Source: Mya arenaria
Lineage: Eukaryota; Mollusca; Bivalvia; Myida; Myidae
Reading direction: 5' to 3'
Length of the DNA: 64,000 nt
Assembly: GCF_026914265.1 (NCBI RefSeq)
Contig: NC_069138.1
Coordinates: 26,999,262 to 27,063,261, forward strand
Shown here: one piece after another, positions 21,116 to 33,250 of the stretch
Position numbering within the stretch: the first letter of the stretch is position 1
Layout of the letters: every line of letters starts with the position of its first letter
Position numbers and translations under genes: made by a program
The notes under the pieces: generated by a model
What the model saw: the letters and a program-made list of their open reading frames with translations, nothing else
Told to the model about the DNA's origin: nothing
Databases searched by the model: none

Positions 21116-23845
21116 ATGTCGCTAGAAAAACAAAGGACGACCTGGGATGAAAAAGAGCGACTGTGTGCCGTGCGGCTAGTGATTGAACAGTACGACGTGT
21201 TATACGGAGGATTTGCCGACGGAATCACATTCAAAGAAAAGTCGGCCGCCTGGAATAAGGTGGCCGATGACTTGAATGCGTAAGTTAGATAAGCTGGTTA
21301 AACGTTACCTTAAATGATTAAGCTTTCAGTGGCTATTTTCATCTTAAATTTAACGCAATGAGTGTATAAATATCAATACAAAGTCTGCATTAAAGAACTT
21401 CTTTTATGAGCAATAGGATTTTAACAGCATACAGCATTACATGTACCTGCTGCTTTAAGGTGGTTTGAAAGACCTCATTTGTCTCATTTGAATATGTTTC
21501 TCTTCTGTGAAAGTATTTTCTTGCAGAAATTCTGACTGCTTGTATTTATATAGAATCTATGTTGGAAGTGGAATTAATTTATTTATATTATTTTAATTAC
21601 TTGTAAAATATTTCCTGTTCATTATAAAAAAAATTGATTAATCTGAAGGGTGGCCATTTCAATTGCAGATCAAGCAATGTAAAGCGGACACCTGCAGAGG
21701 TTAAGAAATTGTTCCAGAATGTGAAAAGTAGAGGTATAATGTAATAAATGTTTTGATACTTATCACTGGTATATTATACAGATTTTCATAATTAATAATA
21801 CATTATTATCTAATCAAAACACTTCATATGTGCAAAGTCTTAGAGTAAAATCTTTGAATTATATCATGGTGGAAATTCAGTAAAGCTTTAGATTCAATTA
21901 TTTATGTATTTAAACATCAGTATAAAGAATCCATTATTCTTTTAGCCAAGAAAAAGTATAACGAAAACATGGCCACTGGTGGCGGTCCAGTTGGCAAGAT
22001 AACACTGGCAGAGGAAATTGTCCTTGAATTTCTGAAGGACAAGCCCCAACTCATAGGGATCCCAGGCGGGATAGAATCTGGAGGTACCCCTTTGAAGAAT
22101 TGCTGAATGTATCAGTTAATTGAATTATATGTTTCAGCCATTTTTTATCCTGTTAAAATAATGGTAATGTGCAACTGCTTCAACATAGATGTTACCTTTT
22201 AACATAATAATTCCCATAATGGAAGTAAAATGATATAATGGAAACATTGTAAAAAAACATTTAACATGGCACAATCTAGTTTACACTGTATTGCATGAGG
22301 TTTTGTAGCTATAAGAACCATTAATAGGGAAACAAATCTTATTTTCAGTGATAGAGCCTGTGGAAGATGCTGCCAGTGTTGCAGATTTGGTTGTGCAACA
22401 AGCCCCAAGTAAGAGTCTTATAATATACTTTTATGAGGCCTTTTATATTAAAGTTCAGTTTGTCTTGATAAATGATAGTCATGATTTTTTTTTAGGGCAC
22501 CATTCTTATAATCAATGTTAAAGAATAAGGAGGGCTATACTACTCGTCCCAGCGTCGGCGTCTGGTTAAAGTTTTAAGGTAAATTTTGGGATTTAGGGAT
22601 TTTCCCTTATAAGTCTAATATCCTTCCTTCGATTGACTTAATATTATTAATAGAAAAAGGGTTGGTATTGAATAACCTAAGAAAGGGTCTACATATTGTG
22701 ACCAAACTTGGTATATAGGAAGAGTTTATAGAGACCTTTCCTGATATTGTGTTTTGGGTTTGTCGAGTCTTATGACAGCTCTTGTTAGTTACCTTCTTCT
22801 CTCATCTTCAATTTCTACATGTAGAATGATATCAATTGAAGTGATGTTTAGTTTTTGTACACAGTAGTTTTATAGTATGTTACCATTGCCTCCAGTTGAG
22901 ATGTAGTATAGCATCCTAAAGGGGGTTAGAATGTTTTCTAAAGAAAGAAAGTGGTCAAAATTGTCAATGTCTTCACAAGTGGTACTGCTCGGTACTCTAT
23001 GTTCTGTCCAATTACTTTTCATAATCTAATATGAGAGTAAGTTTTACACATTTTCTTATACATCACTGTAACTTTGCATGAACATTTCAGTGACAGAGAG
23101 TAAGCACATCAGCACGCATCAAGAAACAATGTCAGTTCATGCCATTGAACATCCAAGTGTGTCCCATGAACACCCAGATGAACCCAGAGTGATGCAGACA
23201 AATACAAAGAAACGTAAACCATTTGTATAACTCATTGTTTTGATATGTTTCTATGAGTACATTTTCAACGGTATATTCATATTTAACACAAAATCAGGAA
23301 CATAGGATATATATGTATATCAGTCAAATCATAAATATTAAACACTTACACGAAATGATATGGATGCAGATGAAATTTGGTTAAAAAAGAAAACATATTA
23401 ATTTCAGTTGTTAACTGCCTTTTGCATTTAAAAGATATATTTTTTTTCAACATTGGTGGTCTTAATGCCTTATTTCATTTTCAAATCATCAACAGCAATA
23501 TATGCATGTTTTTAGAGTAAATTTGCTTTCATTATAATCCATGCTAAGGAATATTTGCATTTTTGTTGTGTACATTATAAATGTATAAACTTAAAAACAA
23601 AAATATACAATTTCTTCATAGGTCGTAGGAAGTGCATGGATAGGATTGAGCTCACCGAAGAGCTTCATGACCTTGAAGTTTGCAGAGCAAGAAAGGAGAT
23701 TGAACTTTTAGATTTAAAAATAGCTCAACAACGTGAACTTTTCCAATTGAAAAAATCTGTTCTGGAGAATGCCATGCGAAATGCTAACATGGATTTCAAC
23801 ATTACTTTTCCAGGATTAGGAAATGAAAGTTACAATTTTTCATAA
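21116..23845 (+). CDS. Harbinger Myb/SANT-like DNA-binding protein (6 exons)
   Basis: Accessory protein of the transposon, 257 aa. Exons: 21116-21279, 21669-21733, 21946-22083, 22349-22408, 23091-23213 and 23622-23845, all with AG/GT borders; phases 2, 1, 1, 1, 1 join without a stop. The N-terminus is a Myb/SANT-like trihelix (TTWDEKERLCAVRLVIEQYD, AAWNKVADDLN, RTPAEVKKLFQNVKSRAKKK). The middle is low complexity. The C-terminus is a charged coiled coil (LEVCRARKEIELLDLKIAQQ). In known Harbinger systems this partner binds the transposase and the element ends and aids nuclear entry. The ATG at 21116 is the first one in frame with the domain. Confidence 0.88.
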
Positions 23846-23873
23846 GATCTCTTTTTGAATGCAGTATAAATTG

Positions 23874-24145
23874 TTAAAGCTGCACTCTCACACATTTACC
23901 ATTTTTACAACTTTTTCATGTTTTGTCTTTAATTATATCATAGATTTCAATATTTCTGTTCGAAAATTAATATTTCATGGCTTAAATGCATAAAATATCA
24001 ATTTTTGCACTTGATTATAAAAATATGGGAACTAATCTTTGTCATGAATCTCACATAACTGGTTCCCTTGGATTTTCACAAAAATTGGCTTGTTCCAAGA
24101 TAAAAAATAAAAAAACTTGTTCAAACTGTGACAGTGCAGCTTTAA
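23874..24145. repeat. TTAA-flanked foldback MITE, family 1, copy 1
   Basis: Ends TTAAAGCTGCACTCTCACAC and GACAGTGCAGCTTTAA are inverted repeats, and the halves are imperfect inverted copies of each other. TTAA lies at both tips, as expected for a TTAA target duplication. Confidence 0.8.
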
Positions 24146-24370
24146 AGATCCACTCTTACTCCTAGATAATATTGACCACACTCCATGATATTGTTTTAAT
24201 ATTCCAAAAAGGATGAATAGATGTCTAAAATAATTTATTTAATGAAAGATACTGAGTATCTAAAATCATTTTGATGGAAAGTATTTACAATCAAAAAATC
24301 TTATTTGTGTAATAGGAATAAGTCTACAGTTATTGATTAAATTGTAATACATTTATTGTTTCAACTTGAA
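24142..24370. repeat. MITE family 2 copy
   Basis: Starts TTAAAGATCCACTCTTACTC directly at the TTAA of the preceding MITE. It is similar to 20584-20798 over about 200 bp. The right end is unclear. Confidence 0.45.
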
Positions 24371-25294
24371 TGTCTAGGTTATTTTAGTCATTGGTATTAT
24401 ATGGGGTATTACTGTTGATATATCATATCTTACAATAATTTCATGAAGTTTTACTTTGTTCAATACAACTCAAAAACAACTGATGAAAAATTGTGTAAAT
24501 TTGACCGAGTGGACTCATGCAACAGTTTCAGAAAGAATTACACTCATGCATTATGATGAACAAAATGTGCAAAATAACTGTTACAGTAAAAGTGAGCAGA
24601 GCAAATTTTGCTAAAATCCATATTGTGTTAAGCAAACCATTACAAAAACAAAGATGAGAAATAATGCTGGTCAATATCTTTTACAAATCAATAACAGAAC
24701 TGTGATATGACATAAACAGTATACATTCTTTACTCAATACACACCATGAAACTGAATGTTACTGTTTAAATGAAGTTGAAAATATCCCTTATTGCTTATA
24801 AACTATTGCAAAAGAGCATAACAAATCAAAAACAATCTGTAACAATTCAGATAACATAATTGTATAATATTGTTTTTCATTTCATTTCATTATGGAACCT
24901 CACTTTACTGTAATATCTGATTGTTAATGTTGTGTTATTATCAGTCTTCCATTTGGTAAAGTTACATAGTTATAATGAATTGTTTGTTAAACTGACATTT
25001 ATTTATGTGTTAATGAATAAGAAATACAATCGTTGATAGATGTTCAAAGTGATATCCACAACTTACACTTTTGCCATTAAATGTATAGCACATGTTTTAT
25101 GTAGTTTCTCCTATTGTTAAACATGTTAAACATGGACTTACAGCTACATAAAGTATAAAAGTTTTTGTTTTTTTTCAATTCATCTATAGATAAATATAGC
25201 CAGTTAATGTCTTAAAGGAACCTGTTGTCTTCAATGCATATCCCTGTTAAGTAGCCTTGCATATTACATTCAATAATTGGTATTATCAAAGATA

Positions 25295-25510
25295 TTAAAG
25301 CTGCACTCTCACAGATTGAACGTTTTGAAAACTATTATTTTTTATCTTGGAACGAGCCAATTTTTGAAAATCCATGGAAACAAGTTATGTAAAAATGCTG
25401 ACAAAAATTAGATCGCAGAATCTTATATTTAAGTTTATAAAAATTAGATGTTTTCTGCTTATTTCTTAAATAGTTAGTAACTGTTTAACTGAAATATGAA
25501 AATATACACG
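25295..25510. repeat. Family 1 MITE, partial copy 2
   Basis: TTAAAGCTGCACTCTCACAG then TTTTTATCTTGGAACGAGCC and GATCGCAGAATCTTATATT: one complete half and the start of the second, ending just before the transposase stop codon. Confidence 0.7.
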
Positions 25511-25544
25511 TACAACAATGACAAATGATTGACAGGGTGATTGT

Positions 25545-28351
25545 TCAAACAGCAAAGTGCCTTTGGGTAATATAATCCCTTTGGGTCCGCCCATTAACAT
25601 CAACACCTTGGTTGTCCACTTGTGGCATGTCATCATCCTCGTATGTTTGGCGTCCATACACATCTCCATGCTCAAAACCAAAGTTGTGCAACATTGCACA
25701 TGAGGCAACATAAACAGCCGCTCTGTCTGGTGTCGTTCTTATTCCGTATTTCAGTACTGCGAAGCGCCTCTTCAGCATTCCAAATGTTTGTTCTATGAGC
25801 ACTCTGGTGCGGCACAAAGCTGTGTTGAATCTGAAAATATCAGAAATACTTAAAGGCTGCACAAGATTTACTTTTAATATCATTTCCCTGGATTGTGATC
25901 AATGATAAATGTCGTGAAATTTGCCAGCAACATTCACCAGTTTTATGACGTAAGCAGTTCATAATGCAGGACGTCAGCTGTCCATATTATAGGACGTCAA
26001 AATTCCATATGATACTTCTGGGCAGGTCCGACTGACCAAAAAACTTGAAATGGACCACTGATGTCATTTATTTTTTATTAAAATGCATTGCTAAATAAAC
26101 ATTATGTGAACAAAAAAGAGACAGATGTATGAGATCATAATTATACAGGTAAAATATCATCTGATATTCACTGATGTGATAGAAAACAATTATCAATGAA
26201 TATACTTGATTTTTTATCAATACCTTTCCTCCGACAGATTTCTAGGATTCGCATAGGGTGTCATGAGGTATTTTCGACATGGGTACCCACTGTCCCCAAG
26301 CAGCAGTCCATCAATTTGTCCTGCGAAGAGAAACATTCATATCACTTATCTGTAATACTTTTAAAAAACGACTTATTTTATATTCATATTTTGATGTTTT
26401 CACTTTGGTTCGTACATAAAAAAAAAATTAAGAAAATTTCATTCAATATTTCATACAGTTCAGGACTGAAGTTGGTAATATCAGTAAACACACACACAGT
26501 ATCATAAATTTGTGAACCAATCGCAGAATCAGCAAATGTTATTAGCAAACAGGGTTACTGTATACGTATGGAAGTATTCATGTTATCACATCATAAACCT
26601 GCAGCTTCATCTAAGTCAAATGCACTTACCAGTCTCCAACTTCTGGCACAAGATCCCCTCCGAGAACATTCGACTGTCATGCACAGATCCCGGCCATTTA
26701 GCAATAACATCAGTTATCCTGTAATTTGCATCACATACCATCTGAAAGATAACAAGTACAAGTTAGTGACCATATTTTCACCATTATTAGATCCTAGATG
26801 AAGAATCCAAATATGATTTGTTTTGTTTCTTGACCAACAGTTTTTAATGTTAAAACAAGCTTCAACATAGGAACAAGTATTGGTTTCAGAAAAAGATTTC
26901 CAAAATGAATCGAAAACATATAAAATTAATATTTTCATACCTGTACATTCAGGGAATGATAGCCCTTTCTATTCACATAATCTGCCTCGTTGTCTGGTGG
27001 TGCCTGTATCTTGACATGAGTGCCATCAACTGCTCCAACTACATTTGGGAAACCTTGTATGGAAAAATACAAATTTTATCAAATACTGAATAGAAATATT
27101 ATAGTTATTTCAAAAGTAAAAAACTTACCACACTTTACACACAAATCCTGTAATCCATTTATGGCACCTTCAGTACTATAAATTAGCTGGGTTGAATTGT
27201 TGAATTATCAGTAATGGACCAAAAACAACATAATTTTATTACATTGTTTCAAATCAAAAACTAAGTAATATTAATCTGTACAGTAGCATAAACATCTCAT
27301 AATGGTACATTTATCCACCAGGCACAATCTTTAAAAACACACTCCCAAGTTATGTTCCAGTCAATTGTAACCACGGCCCCCCTCCCCTGGTCTGGGGAAT
27401 AGCTGGGACGTTGACTTTCGGTCCCGCCAACCAGGCTAAAATCTCCGCCCTACGGGAATGAACAGATGGTAAATCCCCGCCAAATGCCCCTGCATCCAAG
27501 GGACACTAGGTAAGGCCCATTCACCGCTATATTTGAAGCGAAGACAAAACCACTGCATTCACCCGACACTGCGGTGCCACATGATAGGTAAAAACACGGT
27601 CCATTTCCCCGGCTATCCCCGGACCTCGGGGGCCGTGGTTACAATTGACTGGTGCATTAAAAAAAATCCACAAACGTTACAACATAGAATGTCCACAAAA
27701 ATAAATGTTTAAGTCCACATGCTTTGTCATCATAAATTTAGTGTCTTTGTTGTGATTGATTCTTTTAATAAATCCACAAATACGATATTGCTCATCATAA
27801 CTTCAAAAAATAAACAGAAAGAAATCCAAATCAATAAAATGACATTTCCGTCTGAGTCACCTCAAAATATTTGGCTGTGAAATCAGCAAAGAAGTACATC
27901 AAAACAAGAAAAAGCCAAACTTACCGGCGACACTGTAAAACTTTCGTTTTACACTTTCAATTTCCAACCCCGTTGGAAATTTAACGTATCTGTTTAACAG
28001 TCCTGCAAGGATAACAGATACGGCATGAATTGCCTTGCCGACAGCCGACCTGGACACGCCATGAGCCTGTGCAATTACGATGTGATGCGCTCCGGTTGCA
28101 AAAAACTGAAGGCAGCACAATACCGTCAGGAGAGGGGGGAGCGGGTTGCTCCTCATCGTCGCTGTACCGATCGTTGGCTCCACGATTCCAACTAATATCA
28201 TGATTGAGTCCGGAAAAAATCTATATCTTTTCCGGACACTCTCTACATCTAAAATCTCTAAAGGGTTGTTTCTGTCGGTAAATACACGCGGTCGACGAGG
28301 CAACCTAAATCTACGATACCGGTAATATCTGTCAAGTTGTCTGTCCGCCAT
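25545..28351 (-). CDS. PIF/Harbinger DD35E transposase (5 exons)
   Basis: Predicted 344-aa DDE nuclease catalysing cut-and-paste transposition. Exons on the minus strand: 28351-27925, 27053-26941, 26741-26630, 26320-26224 and 25830-25545; borders are AG/GT and phases 1, 0, 1, 2 fit. The N-terminal part has a helix-turn-helix ([15 protein letters not shown]). Catalytic residues are D152 ([10 protein letters not shown]), D227 (LLGDSGYP) and E263 ([15 protein letters not shown]); D227 and E263 are 35 residues apart, the superfamily hallmark. [18 protein letters not shown] and [11 protein letters not shown] match HARBI1-type proteins. It ends [11 protein letters not shown]. No stop or frameshift interrupts it. 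Confidence 0.92.
27357..27652. repeat. GC-rich MITE in transposase intron 1
   Basis: About 296 bp with inverted ends CCAGTCAATTGTAACCACGG and CCGTGGTTACAATTGACTGG (20 bp, perfect as written, extended by CCCCC/GGGGG). It is much richer in GC than its surroundings and has no coding capacity. Confidence 0.85.
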
Positions 28352-28681
28352 GACAGTTGATATTTACTTCACGTGAGACAGCTACGTAGTAGACTCACGT
28401 TTTCAGACTCAGTCTCAATGATTTGAGTCAGAGTCTGAGTCTGAGTCTCTTTGTAAACACCGTTAAAAAAATAGAGTCTGTAATAAGTGAGTTTGAGTCC
28501 AGACTCATACTTGAGACCGTTCGTAATCACGGCCCCAGCTATTAAATAAACGATCATAATCTTGTTATCAGTAATTAATATTTTCCATGAATGCATTATT
28601 TAGCAAGTAGTTAAAGGTTTATCACTAAAAATGTATGTTTGTTATACATACGTATGTACTGATTTTATTAACGAGTGTCGC

Positions 28682-29050
28682 TTTAAAGCTGCACTCTCAA
28701 AGATATACAATGTTTACAACTTTTTTTTATTTTTGTCTTGAAAAGAGCATATTTTTGCGTAAATATCTGCAAAACAATGATATAGGATTGCTGACAAAAA
28801 ATCAGATCGTAGATTTTCATATTTCCGTTCGAAAATTAATGTTTTATGTCTTAAACCGTTACTAAAGGTTTTAGAAAAATGCATAAAACATCATTTGTTG
28901 AACTTAAATATAAATATCTACGATCTAATTTTTGTCAGCAGTCTTATATAACTGGTTTCCATGGATTGTCGCAAAAATGGCTCGTTCCAAGACAAAAATA
29001 AAATAAAAAGAAAGTTGTCGAAACTTTCTTTCTGTGAGTGTGCAGCTTTA
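28682..29050. repeat. Family 1 MITE, full-length copy 3
   Basis: About 365 bp from TTTAAAGCTGCACTCTCAAA to GTGAGTGTGCAGCTTTA. The whole element is one long imperfect hairpin: CAGATCGTAGATTTTCATAT in the left half is mirrored in the right half. Confidence 0.85.
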
Positions 29051-29089
29051 CCGCTTAATGGGCTTGTCGTGGCTACCATAACATCGGTT

Positions 29090-29878
29090 ATTTTTTATTG
29101 AATTTGGCTGTCCTCCCTTATCTTCGCCGACAGCTCGAGCTATCTCTTGACAGGTTTTCCAGACATTTACAAGCAGCATGCACTTGTTTCTTTCACCATC
29201 TCTAAATGTTCGAAAACTCATCTATACTAATTGGTTAATTACCGAAGCAGTTGTTGTAACTCGTGTATGCCATTTAATGCGTTTTTCCCCTAGTTAATCC
29301 AGTATTTAATTAATCCAACCATATGTTTGTATTTATAACCAAAATACAATAGTTTGACCTCGAATGGTAACTTTTTTAACAACTTGCTCCACATTGTTCG
29401 TAGGTATAAACTTTTAAACATCGCACTTTTATTTCGCTGAATATATGTATGCACACAAACAATGAGAATCCCACCTCGATGGGTTAAAACAACCAAAAAA
29501 AAATACAACGGAATACGTGCATTAAGTCCGGCAAGCGCAGTGGTTAATAAGCAAAACCGCTTTTAACCAAGGCTTTCCGAGGTTCAATTCCCGTCCAGGG
29601 AGTATGTCCGTTTGGATGAACATCGTGCCAACGAGAGTGACTTAGCAATTCTTCAAAATCGATGCAAAATAAATAAAGTTTAAACCAACTCATTGTTTCT
29701 GCACACACCGTTGTGTCCTAGCCGTGTTTAATATTTATGAAAACAAACCTACAGGGACAAGCCCATTAATCGTTGTTATGATCTTGTTTTACATGAAACA
29801 ATGCACAAAGCTGACCAGAAACTCAAAACGAGACACAAACCGTTCAACATAGGCGTTTTAATATCGTTTATCTTTCAC
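29090..29878. repeat. Unit B upstream spacer with SINE
   Basis: Paralogous to 14550-15370 (shared CAGCTCGAGCTATCTC and the AGCAG(C/G)(A/C)(T/G)GCA(T/C)TTGTTTCTTTCAC stretch). It contains a tRNA-derived SINE at about 29524-29690 (AGTCCGGCAAGCGCAGTGG, B box GGTTCAATTCC, 3' ATCGTGCCAACGAGAGTGAC). Confidence 0.7.
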
Positions 29879-32800
29879 TGTTGGTGAAATAGGCTCAAGA
29901 CCACAGTTATCTGCCCCCCGTTGATCCGGATGTGAATACAGAAACAAAGAGTGCTTGTGTTCAAGTATCAATATTTTATTAAAATTGAATGAAAAAGAAG
30001 CAAAAAATGTTCTTTTTGCAGAGAACTTGACTGAATTTGACACTCTATTGCAGAAATTGATAGTTTTCAATGTAAATATTGGAAAAATCATAGCTTGTGC
30101 AAGTCTGAAAATTAGTTGTTTGTAGCCGATTGACTCCCTGGCGGAAGGGTTATGTATTTGAAGTCAATTTTGACAGTCGGGTCAATGGTCAACATGGTGT
30201 TTTCTTGTGATTATATTTTGTGTCTTGAATTGTTCTAGAGATGCCATGTCCTTGTTTTTCAATTGGTGTGTGTATAAAGTCAAAAGCCAGGTTAGTGTCT
30301 ATATGAAACATATAGTAAAAATAACTGTGGTCTCACGCCTGATATAGAGGAAGCTTTTGGAGGGGTGGCCTATTTTAAATTGTTATAAATTCTTAATTTA
30401 TACAGCTATCTGGTTGAAATTTGGCCAGTTGACAGTGCTTAGCCATAGAATATTGGTGTTTGAGTATGAAATGTGAAAATCTTATATTACATAATATAAA
30501 TTAATAATATATAATTTTCTTATATATTTTTGACATTTTTTAAAAAAAACTACTTTCACTTTCAATTTAATGTTTGGAAATAGTTCCAAATGATGGTAAC
30601 TAATGAATGAAAGCCTCACTTTCAATTCCAAAGTATAAATGGAGGGATTTTTTTAACATAGGAAGCAGACCCAGGAGGAACTGTCTGTTGAAGACCCCCC
30701 CCCCCCCACCAAGCTGCCCACCAGAGGCCAAGCTGTACTTGGTGTTTGCCAACATGCTGTAATTTGTAAGTACTTCAAGATAATATATTAAAAAATGGTA
30801 TCCAAACTGAAGTACAAAGTGAGACAGTTTGGTCATAAAAGCCCATTGAGACTGTTTGTTCCATTCCTAAATGAATTTCTTTCATGTTGTCAATCATTTC
30901 TGATGTGGCTTTGATAATAATATTATTTTCTAATGAAACTGCTGACTTGTATCAGTCTTTGGTCTGTATTGTGCATCTATTCACACATTTTGTTTGCTCT
31001 TTTAAGCAAACATTACAATAATTGCAAATTCTATAAGCAATTAAACAAAACTTACTGCACATAGGATGCAGAATGATGTTTTATTTAGTGTGCATATGAT
31101 TTTCAGCTTATGGACAAGAAAACATATACTTTAACAATCACAGCAACACAATGAGATCCCAATTTTAAAGAAATAATGCCACCTTTCATTAATTCATTAA
31201 TTCATTCTATCAATCATTCATATATATTCATTAATTCATTCATTTATTCAATTTATTCATTGAAAAACTTGACATTTCTCAAGGCAAAATAAATAAAAAG
31301 TGAGCAGCTTTCATAAAGAATAGAGCCTTTTCCCTTAATGCATTAAAAAACACAACCTTAATACAGTATAAATGTTTTAAAAACCCTAATTTATTGCTTA
31401 TTTTAATAGCCAGCCTGGTTGCTGTAGCCACAGAGGAATTTTCAAGGACAAGAACCAGTGCTGGTAAAACTGTGGTCTCTGTGGTTTTCCATACCGGCTC
31501 TCGGCAAGGATTTTCAAGAAAGGAATACCATCTCCAAGTAAGAAGAAATTCTAAGCATGTCTGGTTTGAATGCTTGCAAAATGCATCTGGGTACTCAATA
31601 AGATGAGGTTTACCTTTGAGTTGTTAAAAACTGATTGCAAAATGTCCAAAAGACTATATATTCTATTAAATTTGTCCTGAAAATCTTTGAATTCATGAAC
31701 TTTTCTGCATATTTATCACATTTATGACTATATTAAAGGTTGTGTATGCCTCAAATGAGTGTTTACAGGCCTTTTTCAAACTTTAACAGTAGTGGCAGAT
31801 AGTTTTATTTGTGTAAAACATTGCTTTTGTGTCTTGCTTGCAGATCATGATGTGCCAATAAGCTCCAGTTAGCTGCGGCCTTTTCCCCTGGCGGTAGTCC
31901 TGCAATCTGAATCCAGGAGATGCAGCTCTGAATCCAATATTTCAGAAGAATGAAGATGTTAGTCAACTCTGTAGTGCTTGTTTGTGTGTAAATGATTCCA
32001 ATGAGTGAGATTTATAGCAAATCAGGTGTAAATAAGCATCTTATAGACAATAGTGAAGTGCTGTACTCTGAATTTAATGCCAAATCTAGCCTTCAAAACA
32101 GATTCTTAAAGTAATTTTTTTTAAAAATGGGCATAATAATGCTATCTCTGCATTTTCTACATCATGTAGCCACCTCATACATGAAAACACTAGCAGTTGT
32201 CATGAATCTTTAAGTTTTGGTGTGTTTTTTGCCATTTCCTTTGTTGCGCCATTTGTCCCGGAAGCCAACAATTTGGCATATAGTGTTGTTTAGACTGTCT
32301 ATTAACACATTATCACTAAATTTCTTGTGTTAAACTGAACAGTTCTGTTATCTTTGTATATAAGTGGACCAGAAAAGCAAAATTTTGACAAGTTGAGGCA
32401 TTTCAGTTGGGCTCTATGTCATTTTTTATATAAAACACTAAGCCGATGAAGTGGAAAAACCTTATTTTGCTTAGAAAAAATCTTAAAAGAGTAGGCAGGC
32501 CAGTTTTGTGGTGCTGTTCTATAGACACCATTAAAAGCTACAAGGAAAACTTTACTTGGTCAAATTATTCCAATGCATAAGGAAATAATGGCTCTTCAAA
32601 GGTTTGCGGCTTAACATTTGAGGGAAATGGCTGTTTCTGCTTTTTATGAAAATACCACAGGTGCTAATACTTGTCTCATTCATTTAGTGTTTGATATATC
32701 ATTGCCAAACTTTCAGTATGTGTTGCATATAGCCTGAAGCTGAACTATAGGAGTTTTGAAGTCTGTTTCTGAAAAAATGTTGCTTAAATAGGCTCAAGAC

Positions 32801-33250
32801 CACAGTTATCTGCCCCCCGTTGACCAAGATCCGGATGTGAATACAGAAACAAAGAGTGCTTGTGTTCAAGTATCAATATTTTATTAAAATTGAATGAAAA
32901 AGAAGCAAAAAATGTTCTTTTTGCAGAGAACTTGACTGAATTTGACACTCTATTGCAGAAATTGATAGTTTTCAATGTAAATATTGGAAAAATCATAGCT
33001 TGTGCAAGTCTGAAAATTAGTTGTTTGTAGCCGATTGACTCCCTGGCGGAAGGGTTATGTATTTGAAGTCAATTTTGACAGTCGGGTCAATGGTCAACAT
33101 GGTGTTTTCTTGTGATTATATTTTGTGTCTTGAATTGTTCTAGAGATGCCATGTCCTTGTTTTTCAATTGGTGTGTGTATAAAGTCAAAAGCCAGGTTAG
33201 TGTCTATATGAAACATATAGTAAAAATAACTGTGGTCTCACGCCTTATAT
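29879..33250. mobile_element. Element with ~470-bp direct terminal repeats, possibly non-autonomous LTR type
   Basis: Two nearly identical direct repeats, 29879-30346 and 32778-33250, both starting TGTTG and ending near TCTCACGCC, flank 2.43 kb of non-coding DNA. The matching place in unit A (about 15370-15390) lacks it, so it is an insertion. No gag, protease, RT or integrase motif was seen, and ends and target duplication are not clear-cut. It looks whole but non-coding. The high likeness of the repeats points to a young insertion. A simple duplication of host sequence is the alternative. Confidence 0.45.

Larger units (their letters stand above)
23846..25544. other. Space between the convergent Harbinger genes
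   Basis: Contains a family-1 MITE (23874-24145), a family-2 MITE (24142-24370) and a partial family-1 MITE (25295-25510). The rest, about 24370-25290, is AT-rich with no ORF or repeat I recognise. The 3' ends and polyadenylation sites of both transposon genes should fall here. Confidence 0.6.
20799..28530. mobile_element. PIF/Harbinger DNA transposon, two-gene, apparently intact
   Basis: A 7.7-kb element with terminal inverted repeats beginning GTGATTACGAAC(A/G)GTCTCA at 20799 and, inverted, ending at 28530. Subterminal regions at both ends are dense in GACTC/GAGTC motifs. It encodes a Myb/SANT-like protein (plus strand) and a DD35E transposase (minus strand), facing each other, the usual two-gene arrangement of the superfamily. 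Both reading frames are open throughout. MITEs have landed between the genes and in the first transposase intron. A 3-bp target duplication could not be assigned because the sequences just outside the matched tips differ (TTT against GGC). Confidence 0.88.

Noticed and set aside
27129-27165. Extra transposase exon ([13 protein letters not shown]) between exons 1 and 2
   Set aside because: It can be spliced in frame, but joining exon 1 directly to exon 2 gives [18 protein letters not shown], which matches the HARBI1-type arrangement without an insertion.
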